Shown piece by piece: positions 44,683 to 53,373 of a stretch of DNA of 64,000 nt. Each line of letters opens with the position of its first letter. Within the stretch, counting starts at the first letter, position 1. Both the position numbers and the translations under genes were made by a program. This DNA is from Blautia sp. MSJ-19. GTDB lineage: Bacteria; Bacillota; Clostridia; Lachnospirales; Lachnospiraceae. A model generated the notes under the pieces. It saw only the letters and a list, made by a program, of their open reading frames with translations. It was not told the DNA's origin and did not search any database. The stretch spans positions 248,001 through 312,000 of the forward strand of contig NZ_JAHLQA010000007.1 in the NCBI RefSeq assembly GCF_018918125.1. The letters are read 5' to 3'.

Positions 44683-45419
44683 GTGAAACGATCCTGGAAG
44701 TGCAGCACCTGGGAAAATCCTTCGGAACACATGAGATCCTGAGAGACATTGATTTCTCTGTAAAACCGAAAGACGTTACCTGCATCATCGGACCTTCCGG
44801 TTCCGGTAAATCCACATTGCTGCGCTGCATGAACCTTCTGGAGACACCGTCATCCGGCGAGATCCGCTACCACGGAACAAACATCATGGACAAACATGTG
44901 AACGTTCCGGAGTACCGCTCTAAAGTCGGTATGGTGTTCCAGAACTTTAACCTTTTTAACAATATGACAGTTCTCAAGAACTGCACAGTCGGACAGGAAA
45001 AAGTCCTCAAAAAAAGCAAAGAAGAGGCACATAAGAACGCGATGATGTATCTCGAAAAAGTCGGCATGGCTCCATACATCAACGCAAAGCCAAAACAGCT
45101 TTCCGGTGGACAGAAGCAGAGGGTAGCAATCGCAAGAGCCCTCGCCATGGAACCGGAGATCCTGCTCTTTGACGAGCCGACATCTGCCCTCGACCCACAG
45201 ATGGTCGGAGAGGTACTGGAAGTTATGAGAACCCTTGCCAAAGACGGACTGACAATGATCATTGTCACACATGAGATGGCATTTGCGAGAGACGTTGCAA
45301 AGCACGTGATCTTCATGGGTGATGGAGTCATCGTGGAGGAAGGAACCTCCCAGCAGATCTTTGAGAACCCACAAAAAGAAATGACAAAAGAATTCTTAAG
45401 CCGTTTCAGGAACGCGTGA
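44679..45419 (+). CDS. Polar amino-acid ABC transporter ATP-binding protein
   Basis: A 246-residue GlnQ/HisP-type ATPase. Walker A GPSGSGKSTLLRC is at about residues 37-45, the signature LSGGQKQRVAIARALAM is complete, Walker B is [13 protein letters not shown], and the switch histidine is in VTHEMAFA. It overlaps the permease by 4 nt (ATGA). Confidence 0.95.
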   Translation: MSETILEVQHLGKSFGTHEILRDIDFSVKPKDVTCIIGPSGSGKSTLLRCMNLLETPSSGEIRYHGTNIMDKHVNVPEYRSKVGMVFQNFNLFNNMTVLKNCTVGQEKVLKKSKEEAHKNAMMYLEKVGMAPYINAKPKQLSGGQKQRVAIARALAMEPEILLFDEPTSALDPQMVGEVLEVMRTLAKDGLTMIIVTHEMAFARDVAKHVIFMGDGVIVEEGTSQQIFENPQKEMTKEFLSRFRNA

Positions 45420-45421
45420 GC

Positions 45422-45745
45422 TGGGAACTACCCAGTGGCCCGTCAATAATTTGACAATGTTGGGAACTACCCAGCGGCCCGGTTGTTTGGCAAACATAAA
45501 ACCCTGAGGGGGAGCATCTCAAAGTTGCGAAGGCCGAAGCTCCCAAGCAGCGGACATTCGCAATCCGCATACGCTACTTGCTCATACACGCAATAGATTG
45601 CGTGTATACTCCCCCTGCTTGGCCACGCCTGGTGCATCAAGACGGAACAGTGTTGACGCCAACTGCTAGGGCTGTTTCGCTACGCGAAAAGCGCGATAGC
45701 TGGAGTTCCCGCGAGCACGCCGAAGGCGTGGTGTCGACGGGCCCG
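45422..45745. other. GC-rich, highly structured intergenic region
   Basis: About 325 nt with markedly more G and C than the surroundings and no credible gene. TGGGAACTACCCAG occurs twice (45422-45435 and 45461-45474, each followed by a GGCCCG-type sequence). There is a near-perfect palindrome ATACACGCAAT/ATTGCGTGTAT (45584-45607), CCAAGCAG paired with CTGCTTGG about 65 nt later, and CACGCC/GGCGTG near 45716-45730. It may be a non-coding RNA or the remains of acquired DNA. I recognise no known family. Confidence 0.5.
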
Positions 45746-45849
45746 TAGTATGTGATATTGCGGAAACATGTAGAATAAAAGAAATACGTAGGATTGGTTA
45801 GTTTCAGGTGCAAATCTGAACCATACAGAAAAACAACAACATAAGTAAG

Positions 45850-45885
45850 CGCAGACTCATGGGGTAACCGTGCAAGTCTGCGTTT
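45850..45885 (+). terminator. Hairpin preceding repeat copy B
   Basis: CGCAGACT (45850-45857) pairs with AGTCTGCG (45875-45882), followed by TTTATATTTA. It could end a transcript from the region upstream, or be the 5' part of the repeat element. Confidence 0.5.
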
Positions 45886-45888
45886 ATA

Positions 45889-46020
45889 TTTATACGAAAA
45901 TCTTCTGACTTGAAACACCAGGAGAATTTTTCAAAGGCCACCCCATAAAACAAAATTTCCGTCAAACACTCAGCCCAGGGGTGGGCGAGGGGACGGGCGA
46001 CGTCCCTTCGCGGTCTTCTT
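45889..46020 (+). repeat. Dispersed hairpin repeat, copy B
   Basis: A 132-nt copy in the plus orientation: TTTATACGAA, GAAACACCAGGAGAATTTTTC, GTCAAACACTCAGCCCAGGGG, then an 11-bp hairpin GCGAGGGGACG (45985-45995)/CGTCCCTTCGC (46001-46011), loop GGCGA, then GGTCTTCTT. Confidence 0.87.
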
Positions 46021-46103
46021 ACATGCCAATGTAAATTGTCGGGTGCATGGGAAGTTCCCATGTATTTGTATGGAAAAAAATACAATTTACGACAAAGCAT
46101 TTC

Positions 46104-46132
46104 TGGACAGAACAAAAAATATAAGATATAGT
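46104..46132 (+). promoter_or_regulatory. Promoter upstream of the cobalamin riboswitch
   Basis: TGGACA (46104-46109), 17 nt, TATAGT (46127-46132). Transcription would start near 46139, about 12 nt before riboswitch helix P1. Confidence 0.7.
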
Positions 46133-46150
46133 TAAAGTGTAAATAAATAA

Positions 46151-46350
46151 CATTTGTTGGTTTTGAACCAGCCTTTGTAAGTTCCGGTGCATTTCTGCAC
46201 ACGGATTAAAAGGGAAACCGGTGTAAATCCGGTACGATCCCGTCACTGTGATAGGGAGTTGCGAAACATATATCCACTGGAGTGGCATAAGCCAGTCTGG
46301 GAAGGAGTTTCGGAGCAAAGATCTTAAGTCAGGAGACCTGCTTACAAATG
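46151..46350 (+). ncRNA. Cobalamin riboswitch
   Basis: An adenosylcobalamin-type aptamer of about 200 nt. P1 is CATTTGT (46151-46157)/ACAAATG (46344-46350). The core has GGGAAACCGGTGTAAATCC, then GGTACGATCCCGTCACTGTGA, which fits the conserved GGGAA...GGTGnAAWTCC...CCCG(C/T)nRCTGTRA pattern. The 3' B12 box AGTCAGGAGACCTGC is at about 46327-46341. An intrinsic terminator follows at 46401, so cobalamin binding should end transcription and turn off the transporter operon. This identification is strong by consensus. Confidence 0.95.
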
Positions 46351-46400
46351 ATAAGATATGATTCTTACGGTAGATAGGAAGCATTGTTTTTTCGTGTGCA

Positions 46401-46436
46401 AACGTCCGTATTATGTTGTTTACGGATGTTTTTTTC
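46401..46436 (+). terminator. Riboswitch expression-platform terminator
   Basis: Stem AACGTCCGTA (46401-46410)/TACGGATGTT (46421-46430) with one G-U pair, followed by T5. It lies 50 nt after the aptamer and 105 nt before the first gene. Confidence 0.88.
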
Positions 46437-46540
46437 TGCGCTTTTTTGCGTCACATATCCAGGACGCGTATTTTCCCTGCCATTTTTTACAATTGAATCA
46501 TATCCGGTGAAGAACCTCTGCAATGTAGGAAGGAGAAACA

Positions 46541-47479
46541 ATGTCAAAAAAACAATTTGGAAAAAGGCTCCTGCAGCTCCTGATCGTTCTGATCGGTGTA
46601 AGTTTCTTTACATTTGGACTTACTTACCTTTCTCCAGGTGATCCGGCTGAGATTATGCTGACAGAGTGTGGTAACCTGCCAACACCGGAACTTCTGGAAC
46701 AGACGAGACATGAACTGGGCCTTGACCAGCCGTTTCTGGTGCAGTACGGCAACTGGGTAAAAGGAGTACTTACCGGAGACATGGGAACTTCATATGCATT
46801 TAAAGTTCCTGTAACTGAGAAACTGATGAAATGTTTTTGGCCGACTCTTCAGATGTCGCTCTTCGCGCTTTTGTTGATGATCCTGTTCTCCATACCATGC
46901 GGAATCCTCTCTGCGGTATATCAGAACAAGTGGCCGGATTATCTGATCCGAGGAATCACGTTCTTCGGAGTATCGATTCCGAGCTTCTGGATTGGCCTGA
47001 TTCTTCTGAGCATCTTTGGAGTGCAGCTTCGCTGGATCAACGTAGCAGGAGGTACGACCGACTTTAAGGCGATGATCCTGCCGTCTGTGACACTGGCACT
47101 GTCCATGTCCGCGAAGTACACCAGACAGGTGCGAAATGCAGTCCTTGAGGAACTGAGACAGGACTACGTGATCGGAGCCAGAATGCGAGGAATCAAAGAA
47201 AGTGCGATCCTCTGGAAACATGTACTTCCAAATGCAATGCTTCCGATTGTAACTCTGCTTGGTCTTTCCCTCGGCTCTCTGCTCGGAGGAACAGCAGTTG
47301 TTGAGATCATTTACAACTGGCCTGGAATGGGAAGCATGGCGATTAAGGCAATCGCCTGTCGCGACTACCCGATGGTACAGGCATATGTACTTATGATTGC
47401 GATCATGTACATGGTCATCAATATCATCGTTGATCTGTCCTATACATATCTGGATCCAAGAATAAAGGAGGTTAAGTAA
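46541..47479 (+). CDS. Nickel/peptide-type ABC transporter permease (NikB/DppB-like)
   Basis: A 312-residue permease of the DppB/NikB group. It starts KRLLQLLIVLIGVSFFTFGLTYLSPGDPAE, with the conserved SPGDPA, a later EAA-type loop (VIGARMRGIKESAILWKHVLPNAMLP) and about six helices. It is the first gene after a cobalamin riboswitch. The family carries di- and oligopeptides, Ni(II), opines or heme; the riboswitch suggests a cobalt- or corrinoid-related ligand, but this is inference. Confidence 0.92.
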   Translation: MSKKQFGKRLLQLLIVLIGVSFFTFGLTYLSPGDPAEIMLTECGNLPTPELLEQTRHELGLDQPFLVQYGNWVKGVLTGDMGTSYAFKVPVTEKLMKCFWPTLQMSLFALLLMILFSIPCGILSAVYQNKWPDYLIRGITFFGVSIPSFWIGLILLSIFGVQLRWINVAGGTTDFKAMILPSVTLALSMSAKYTRQVRNAVLEELRQDYVIGARMRGIKESAILWKHVLPNAMLPIVTLLGLSLGSLLGGTAVVEIIYNWPGMGSMAIKAIACRDYPMVQAYVLMIAIMYMVINIIVDLSYTYLDPRIKEVK

Positions 47480-47480
47480 A

Positions 47481-48305
47481 TTGAAGAAACAGAATTTTTT
47501 CCTGGCTCACAAACAGTTTACCTTATTCTTTATTCTGGCTCTCGCCGTTGTAGGTACAGCGATTTTTGCCCCGTGGATCGCACCGAAGGATCCGCTGGAG
47601 GCAGTGATGATTGATTCACTCAAAGCTCCGTGTGCGGAATACCCGCTTGGCGCTGACAAACTGGGACGAGACATTCTCTCCCGTGTGATCTATGGTACCA
47701 GAACTTCTCTGGTGTCTACCCTGATCCTTGTAGCAACAATTTTTGTTGTAGGTACTTTACTTGGAATCATTGCCGGATATTTTGGCGGCTGGATCGATCA
47801 GGTGATCATGCGAATCGCAGATATGATGATCTCTTTCCCGGGAATGATCCTGGCTATCGCAATCGCAGGTATGCTCGGACCAAGCCTTCGGAACGGAGTT
47901 ATCGCGATCACAGCGGTAAGCTGGACAAAATACGCGCGTCTGGCAAGAAGTATGGTTTTGAAAGTAAAACGTAATCTGTATGTGGAAGCTGCCATTGTAA
48001 ATGGTACGAGCACATTCAAAATCTTATGGAAACATATCCTTCCAAACATGCTGACGATCATGACAGTAACAGCTGCGGCAGATATGGGAACCATGATGCT
48101 TGAACTTGCATCTCTTTCTTTCCTGGGATTCGGAGCTGTGGCACCGACACCGGAATGGGGACTGATGCTGAATGAAGGAAGAACTTATATGGCAAAAGCA
48201 CCGTGGCTTATGATCGCACCGGGTATCGCCATCGTAATCGTAGTAATCATTTTCAATATGCTTGGTGACAGTATCCGAGATATTCTGGACCCAAGACAGG
48301 ACTAA
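47481..48305 (+). CDS. Nickel/peptide-type ABC transporter permease (NikC/DppC-like)
   Basis: A 274-residue permease with the DppC/NikC layout: FAPWIAPKDPLEA near the start, GADKLGRDILSRVIYGTRTSL, and the coupling loop YVEAAIVNGTSTFKILWKHILPN. It begins at a TTG 9 nt after AAAGGAGG, 1 nt after the preceding stop. It pairs with the 46541 product. Confidence 0.92.
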   Translation: MKKQNFFLAHKQFTLFFILALAVVGTAIFAPWIAPKDPLEAVMIDSLKAPCAEYPLGADKLGRDILSRVIYGTRTSLVSTLILVATIFVVGTLLGIIAGYFGGWIDQVIMRIADMMISFPGMILAIAIAGMLGPSLRNGVIAITAVSWTKYARLARSMVLKVKRNLYVEAAIVNGTSTFKILWKHILPNMLTIMTVTAAADMGTMMLELASLSFLGFGAVAPTPEWGLMLNEGRTYMAKAPWLMIAPGIAIVIVVIIFNMLGDSIRDILDPRQD

Positions 48306-48310
48306 TATAT

Positions 48311-48471
48311 AAGCTACCAGGGTGAAAAGAGATGAATCCACATGAGCCTGCTCATAAGTGGATGAAGAATCTTGGAACCCGCCCCGATATGAGCATAAAA
48401 GTGGGATGATAATCCCGCGATATGCGAAGAGAGGGTAGAATTGCGAGAGTTACTTGGTAACGGAGCAATTC
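48311..48471 (+). ncRNA. Structured leader upstream of the binding-protein gene (unassigned)
   Basis: A 210-nt gap inside the operon that folds well by eye. CTACC (48314-48318)/GGTAG (48434-48438) closes two arms: ATCCAC (48336-48341)/GTGGAT (48358-48363) with inner GAG/CTC, and GCATA (48393-48397)/TATGC (48421-48425) with inner GGGAT/ATCCC. A second hairpin follows, GAATTGC (48438-48444)/GCAATTC (48465-48471), with inner GTTAC/GTAAC. It resembles a three-way junction RNA but matches no class I know. It could be a riboswitch or an mRNA-stabilising 5' structure. Confidence 0.55.
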
Positions 48472-48515
48472 GTAAGTAGCGTAAACGACTGAAAAGTATA
48501 AAAGGAGAAAAATAT

Positions 48516-50063
48516 ATGAAAAACAGAATCGCAAAAAAAGTCTGTGCAGCAGCACTTGCAGGTCTTATGACAATGGCACTTGTTCCAACATCCGTATTTG
48601 CAGCAGGAACAATGACGATCGGTGTAACAAGCTTCGCTGATACACTGGAGCCGACAGAGCAGTATTTCAGCTGGGTTATCTCACGTTATGGCGTTGGACA
48701 GGGACTTACCAAATTTGATGAAGAAGGAAACATGGTACCATGTCTTGCAACAGAGTGGACCAACAGTGAAGACGGAAAAACATGGACATTTACGATTCGT
48801 GAGGGTGTTAAATTCTCTAACGGCAACGATATGACACCAGAGCTTGTAAAAGCATCTCTGGAGCGTACCATCGAAATGTCAAACCGTGTACCGGAGTTCT
48901 TTGATATAGACAGTATTGAAGTTGACGGACAGAACCTTATCTTCAATCTGAACAGAGCAAATGCAAACATGGCAGGATGTCTGGCAGACCCGCTGTTCCT
49001 GATCATGGATACAAGCATTGACAACTCCAACATCGCAATGGAAGGACCAGTATGTACAGGACCGTACGCATTCCAGTCTTTTGACCCGTCAGGCGACACC
49101 GTTGTTGTACGTAACGAGTACTACTGGGATGGAGAAGTTCCGAATGACAGCGTAACTCTTCGTATCATCGGCGACCAGACAACACGTTCCATGGCACTTC
49201 AGTCCGGTGAGATCGATGTTGCTTACAACTTAAAGACAGAGAACGTTTTTGAATTTGACGGAAACGACAACTACAACATCCAGTCTCTGGAATCCCTTCG
49301 TTCTACTTATGCATTCATGAACGAGAATGGAGCACTTGGTGATCTGGCACTTCGTCAGGCAGTTCTTCGTGGACTTGACAAAGAAACTTACACAAGCGTA
49401 CTTCTCGAAGGCGGCGCAACACCAGGAAAAGCACCGGTACCTCCGACACTGGACTATGGATATGACGAACTGAACGATGAGAACGCTTACGATCCGGATG
49501 GAGCAAAACAGGTTCTTGAAGATGCAGGATACAAAGATGTAGATGGTGACGGATATGTAGAAGATCCGGACGGAAACCCGGTAGAGCTTACTTTCGTATA
49601 CTATGACAGCCGTGCAGAACTCGGTGTATACGCACAGGCAGCACAGGCAAGCCTCAAAGAGATCGGAATCAACATCAAGCTTGACTGCGTATCTTATGAG
49701 ACACTTCTTGACCGCCGTGATTCTTCCCAGTACGATCTCCTGATCTGGAACGTACTCGTTGCAAACACAGGTGACCCGGAAAACTACCTTCGTGAGAACT
49801 GGTACAGCACATCTGCAAACAACACAGCAGGATATGCAAACGAAGATGTAGACAAATGGCTGGATGAACTGGCAGAAACAATTGATACAGATGCAAGAAA
49901 AGAACTGATCGTGAAGATCCAGCAGGCGATCATGGATGATGCAGCAACCGTATTCTTTGGATATGAAAACACTTTCCTTATCTCCAAAGCAGACGTAGAA
50001 GGACTTGTAATGTATCCAATGGATTATTACTGGGTAACTGCTGACATGAAGATGGCTGAATAA
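48516..50063 (+). CDS. Nickel/peptide-type ABC transporter, substrate-binding protein (SBP_bac_5)
   Basis: A 515-residue exported binding protein of the DppA/OppA/NikA class. The signal peptide ends at VFA-AG, with no lipobox cysteine. Family features are GQGLTKFDEEGNMVPCLATEW, WTFTIREGVKFSNG and TGPYAFQSFDPSGDTVVVRNEYYW. A Ca-binding-like acidic patch (DVDGDGYVEDPDG) is present in the C-terminal lobe. The ligand is unknown; peptide, nickel, cobalt chelate or a corrinoid are all possible. It has its own structured leader, suggesting separate control. Confidence 0.92.
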   Translation: MKNRIAKKVCAAALAGLMTMALVPTSVFAAGTMTIGVTSFADTLEPTEQYFSWVISRYGVGQGLTKFDEEGNMVPCLATEWTNSEDGKTWTFTIREGVKFSNGNDMTPELVKASLERTIEMSNRVPEFFDIDSIEVDGQNLIFNLNRANANMAGCLADPLFLIMDTSIDNSNIAMEGPVCTGPYAFQSFDPSGDTVVVRNEYYWDGEVPNDSVTLRIIGDQTTRSMALQSGEIDVAYNLKTENVFEFDGNDNYNIQSLESLRSTYAFMNENGALGDLALRQAVLRGLDKETYTSVLLEGGATPGKAPVPPTLDYGYDELNDENAYDPDGAKQVLEDAGYKDVDGDGYVEDPDGNPVELTFVYYDSRAELGVYAQAAQASLKEIGINIKLDCVSYETLLDRRDSSQYDLLIWNVLVANTGDPENYLRENWYSTSANNTAGYANEDVDKWLDELAETIDTDARKELIVKIQQAIMDDAATVFFGYENTFLISKADVEGLVMYPMDYYWVTADMKMAE

Positions 50064-50080
50064 TAAAGGAGTCTGTAAGA

Positions 50081-50866
50081 ATGCTGGAAATCAAAGATCT
50101 GGCTGTACAGTATGGTGATCAGGAACCTACGATTGAACATTTCAACCTTTCCATGAAAAAGGGCGAGATCATCAGTGTTGTAGGAGAGAGTGGAAGTGGA
50201 AAAACTACCGTGATCCGTGCTGTCCTCGGCGCACTGGCCGGGGCAGGACGTGTTACCAGTGGCGATATCCTCTTTCACGGGGAATCCCTTCTGAAAAACT
50301 CCAAAAACGACTGGAGAAAGATCCGTGGCAGCAAAATGTCCATGATCTTTCAGGACTGTGGAGGAACCCTGAATCCGATCCGCAAGATCGGCAGCCAATA
50401 TGTAGAATATATTCGCACACATGAGTCAATGCCAAAACAGGAAGCATGGCAGAAAGCTGTTACCATGCTCACCAAAATGCGTCTTCCGGATGCAGAAAAT
50501 ATCATGAACAGCTATCCATATCAGTTGTCCGGTGGTATGCGCCAGCGTGTCGGAATTGCCATGGCAATGACTTTTAACCCGGAACTCCTTCTGGCAGATG
50601 AGCCGACCAGTGCACTGGATGTAACAACACAGGCACAGATCGTCCGTCAGATGATGGAACTCCGTGATGATTTCGGAACAGGGATCATCATTGTTACACA
50701 CAACATCGGTGTGGCCGCTTATATGGCAGACCAGCTGATCGTTATGCACCACGGAAAGGTTGTAGATCATGGAACCAGAGAAGAGGTTCTGAACAATCCG
50801 ACCAGTGACTACACAAAGAAACTTCTGGAAGCAGTTCCGGAAATGGAGGGAAAACGATATGTCTGA
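50081..50866 (+). CDS. Nickel/peptide-type ABC transporter ATP-binding protein (NikD/DppD-like)
   Basis: A 261-residue ATPase. Walker [14 protein letters not shown] is at about residues 35-43, the signature is [15 protein letters not shown], Walker B is [13 protein letters not shown], and the switch histidine is in [14 protein letters not shown]. It is shorter than DppD because the C-terminal oligopeptide-transporter domain is missing; the next ATPase carries one. Confidence 0.93.
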   Translation: MLEIKDLAVQYGDQEPTIEHFNLSMKKGEIISVVGESGSGKTTVIRAVLGALAGAGRVTSGDILFHGESLLKNSKNDWRKIRGSKMSMIFQDCGGTLNPIRKIGSQYVEYIRTHESMPKQEAWQKAVTMLTKMRLPDAENIMNSYPYQLSGGMRQRVGIAMAMTFNPELLLADEPTSALDVTTQAQIVRQMMELRDDFGTGIIIVTHNIGVAAYMADQLIVMHHGKVVDHGTREEVLNNPTSDYTKKLLEAVPEMEGKRYV

Positions 50867-51830
50867 AAATCATGAGATCGTCATGCAGGCAAAGCATATT
50901 GTAAAACAGTTCCCTGCTTCCCATGGCAGAACTTTAACTGCCTGCAATGATATCAACCTGACCATGTACAAAGGACGTACCCTTGGAATCGTAGGAGAGA
51001 GCGGCTGCGGCAAATCCACATTTGTCCGTATGGTAATTTCCCTTGATAAGCCGACAAGTGGTGAGATCCTTTATCATGGCAAAAACATCACAGGACTTTC
51101 AAAGAAAGAAACCTGGGAAAACCGTCAGAATCTTCAGATGGTTTTTCAGGACCCGCTTGCATCTTTTAACCCGAAGATGAAGATCGGGGACATTCTGACA
51201 GAGCCTCTGATGAATTACAAAAAGATCAAAAGAAACGAAAGAGATGCAAAGGCCAGAGAACTCCTCCGCATGGTTGAACTTCCGGAAGAGTTTGTAGACC
51301 GCTATCCTCATAACATGAGTGGTGGACAGCGTCAGAGAATCAGTATCGCAAGAGCACTTTCTCTGGAGCCGGAGATTCTGGTCTGCGATGAGGCAACTTC
51401 TGCACTGGACGTTTCTGTACAGGAGTCTGTTATTGAACTTCTGGTGCGCCTTCAGAAAGAAAAGAACATCTGTATGATCTTTATCTGCCATGACCTGGCA
51501 CTGATCCGTTCTTTCGCACATCAGATCGCAGTTATGTACCTGGGACACATTGTGGAGACGATTCCGGGTGAAGATGTTTCCGACCATGCAGTACATCCGT
51601 ACACCAAAGCACTGGTTGGGGCACAGTTCTCCGTTCATATGGATCCAGCCAAAAAGATCGAAAGCATCGAGAGCGAGGCACCAAGTCCACTGGATGTGCC
51701 GACAGGATGCCCATTCCAGAACCGCTGTGAACATTGTACAGAACAGTGTAAGAAAGAAATGCCGGAGCTTAAAGAAATTGCACCGGGTCATGAAGTTGCC
51801 TGCTTTTATGTGGAAAATATGAAAAAATAA
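50859..51830 (+). CDS. Nickel/peptide-type ABC transporter ATP-binding protein (NikE/DppF-like)
   Basis: A 323-residue ATPase. Walker A GESGCGKSTFVRM, signature MSGGQRQRISIARAL, Walker B LVCDEATSALDVS, and a C-terminal oligopeptide/dipeptide transporter motif with cysteines (PTGCPFQNRCEHCTEQCKK), often linked to an iron-sulfur site. The start at 50859 is 8 nt after GGAGGG and overlaps the previous gene by 8 nt. Confidence 0.93.
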   Translation: MSENHEIVMQAKHIVKQFPASHGRTLTACNDINLTMYKGRTLGIVGESGCGKSTFVRMVISLDKPTSGEILYHGKNITGLSKKETWENRQNLQMVFQDPLASFNPKMKIGDILTEPLMNYKKIKRNERDAKARELLRMVELPEEFVDRYPHNMSGGQRQRISIARALSLEPEILVCDEATSALDVSVQESVIELLVRLQKEKNICMIFICHDLALIRSFAHQIAVMYLGHIVETIPGEDVSDHAVHPYTKALVGAQFSVHMDPAKKIESIESEAPSPLDVPTGCPFQNRCEHCTEQCKKEMPELKEIAPGHEVACFYVENMKK

Positions 51831-51851
51831 ACAGAAGGAGGCAAGCAGTAG

Positions 51852-53093
51852 ATGAAGAAAAGAATACTCAGTCTGATGCTGGGTGCGGCACTTATCGCCG
51901 GAACTCAGAGTACTGTGTGGGCCGATGTAGAGAACTACTCAGACGGAGATGTTCATACCATCGGTGTAGCCCTGTATGATCCGGACTCTGCGGAGATGAA
52001 AATGTTTGCAGATTATTACCGTGATTATATCGAAGAAGGTTTTCCTGTAAAATTTATTTTTTCTGGAAAGCTTACGGATTCTGAGGCAGAAAAGGCATTC
52101 ATCGAGGAAGCCAAAGCAGAAGGTGCAGAGGGGATCATCTCTTTTGCCGGATATGCAGACGGTCTTGCGGACATCGTTAAAACCTGCGAAGAAGAGGAAA
52201 TCTACTATGCACTGGGTTCTAATACGGTAAGTGATGAAAACTACGATGCAGTCAAAGATAATCCATGGTACATGGGAAGTGTCGGACCGGATCTTGAGAC
52301 TGTTTATCAGGCCGGATGCGACATGGCAGAGTTTTTCCTGGATAAAGATGCCAGAAACATCGTGATCATGTCCGGTGGTGCATCTTCCGGAAACAGACTT
52401 CATCAGGTAAGAACCTGGGGAATGCTGAATACACTGGAAGAGAAATCCGGTCTTGTACTTGATAAAGATGCAGAGGAGCTTTCTGCGACAGATAAAGTGA
52501 CCGAACTCGCAGACAAGGACGGAAACTTACACGTTACGATCTGCCCGGGATATACCGAGGGTGGAGAGGGACTTGACAATCTGGAAACCGTATTTGCAGA
52601 AGGTGAATGCGACACCGTCATGAGTGCGTTCCATGTATCTTCTTACCTGGACAAGATCTCCGATAAGGAAAAAGAACAGGACAGCAACATTATGGTTGGC
52701 GCGATCGACAGTTTTACCGAGCAGAACTTTGAGATCTTCAAAGAAAAAGATTCTTTTGGAAACGCACCGATCGATTATGTACGTGGTAAATACGCTTCCA
52801 TGGCAGGCCCGGCATTTGCAATGATCTACAATGCGATCACCGGAACACCGGATGCAGTCGAGGAAGATGGTGTGGCAGTACGCCTGTACCAGAATCTCTG
52901 GACGGCGAAGTCCGAGGAAGAATATATTGAACTGTATGGTTATGCGACAGGTATTTACGAAAATGCGTATAGCTGTGATGACCTGATGGAGGTCATCGGA
53001 CAGTTTAGTGAGGATGCAAATCCGCAGAGCTTTAAGGAGTTGACGGAAGCGTCTGATGTGGAGAGCGTGAAAGAGAGGATTTTTGCTCACTAA
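51852..53093 (+). CDS. Exported type-1 periplasmic-binding-protein-like protein (orphan)
   Basis: A 413-residue exported protein. The signal peptide ends at VWA-DV with no lipobox. The mature part resembles the sugar/BMP-type type-1 fold: HTIGVALYDPDSAEMKMF, AEGAEGIISFAGYADGLADIV, NPWYMGSVGPDLETVYQAGCDMAEFF, NIVIMSGG. Its best-known relatives work with other ABC systems, but no matching permease is present. It lies 21 nt after the ATPase gene, in the same riboswitch-controlled operon. Its role (second ligand, sensor input or scavenging) is unknown. Confidence 0.82.
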   Translation: MKKRILSLMLGAALIAGTQSTVWADVENYSDGDVHTIGVALYDPDSAEMKMFADYYRDYIEEGFPVKFIFSGKLTDSEAEKAFIEEAKAEGAEGIISFAGYADGLADIVKTCEEEEIYYALGSNTVSDENYDAVKDNPWYMGSVGPDLETVYQAGCDMAEFFLDKDARNIVIMSGGASSGNRLHQVRTWGMLNTLEEKSGLVLDKDAEELSATDKVTELADKDGNLHVTICPGYTEGGEGLDNLETVFAEGECDTVMSAFHVSSYLDKISDKEKEQDSNIMVGAIDSFTEQNFEIFKEKDSFGNAPIDYVRGKYASMAGPAFAMIYNAITGTPDAVEEDGVAVRLYQNLWTAKSEEEYIELYGYATGIYENAYSCDDLMEVIGQFSEDANPQSFKELTEASDVESVKERIFAH

Positions 53094-53102
53094 AAATCTG
53101 GT

Positions 53103-53138
53103 AAAGGGGATGGAGTTTTTGGCGCCATCCCCTTTTTT
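53103..53138 (+). terminator. Intrinsic terminator ending the riboswitch operon
   Basis: Stem AAGGGGATGG (53104-53113)/CCATCCCC(TT) followed by T6. Confidence 0.9.
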
Positions 53139-53373
53139 CTTACATTCCAATATAAAAAAACAGCAGGGCAACTGCAAAACAAACAAATGCCAATACAATT
53201 TGACGGGGACAGGGGAAGTCCCCCAGTAATTTGTCGAACGATTCCTCTTGGAATTAAAACCAGAATATGTTAATCTAAAAACATCTTATAAAATATTTCT
53301 GATAAATTCTTTTGCTTCTGCTCAGAAGCACTATTCCATGAATATTGTTTATATTTGGATAAGGAGTTATTTG

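Noticed and set aside
45422-45745. Group II intron, tmRNA or RNase P RNA in the GC-rich spacer
   Set aside because: No domain V signature, no tmRNA tag frame or tRNA-like ends, and no RNase P conserved core could be found.
53103-53230. A fifth full copy of the hairpin repeat after the riboswitch operon
   Set aside because: Only a GGGGAC...GTCCCC hairpin and a TTCTTACAT-CCAAT string are shared; the TTTATACGAA and CACCAGGAGAA blocks are missing.
53248-53373. Longer N-terminus of the Rpn protein starting at a TTG
   Set aside because: The extra 42 residues have no ribosome site and do not resemble the family; AAGGAG is well placed for the ATG at 53374.
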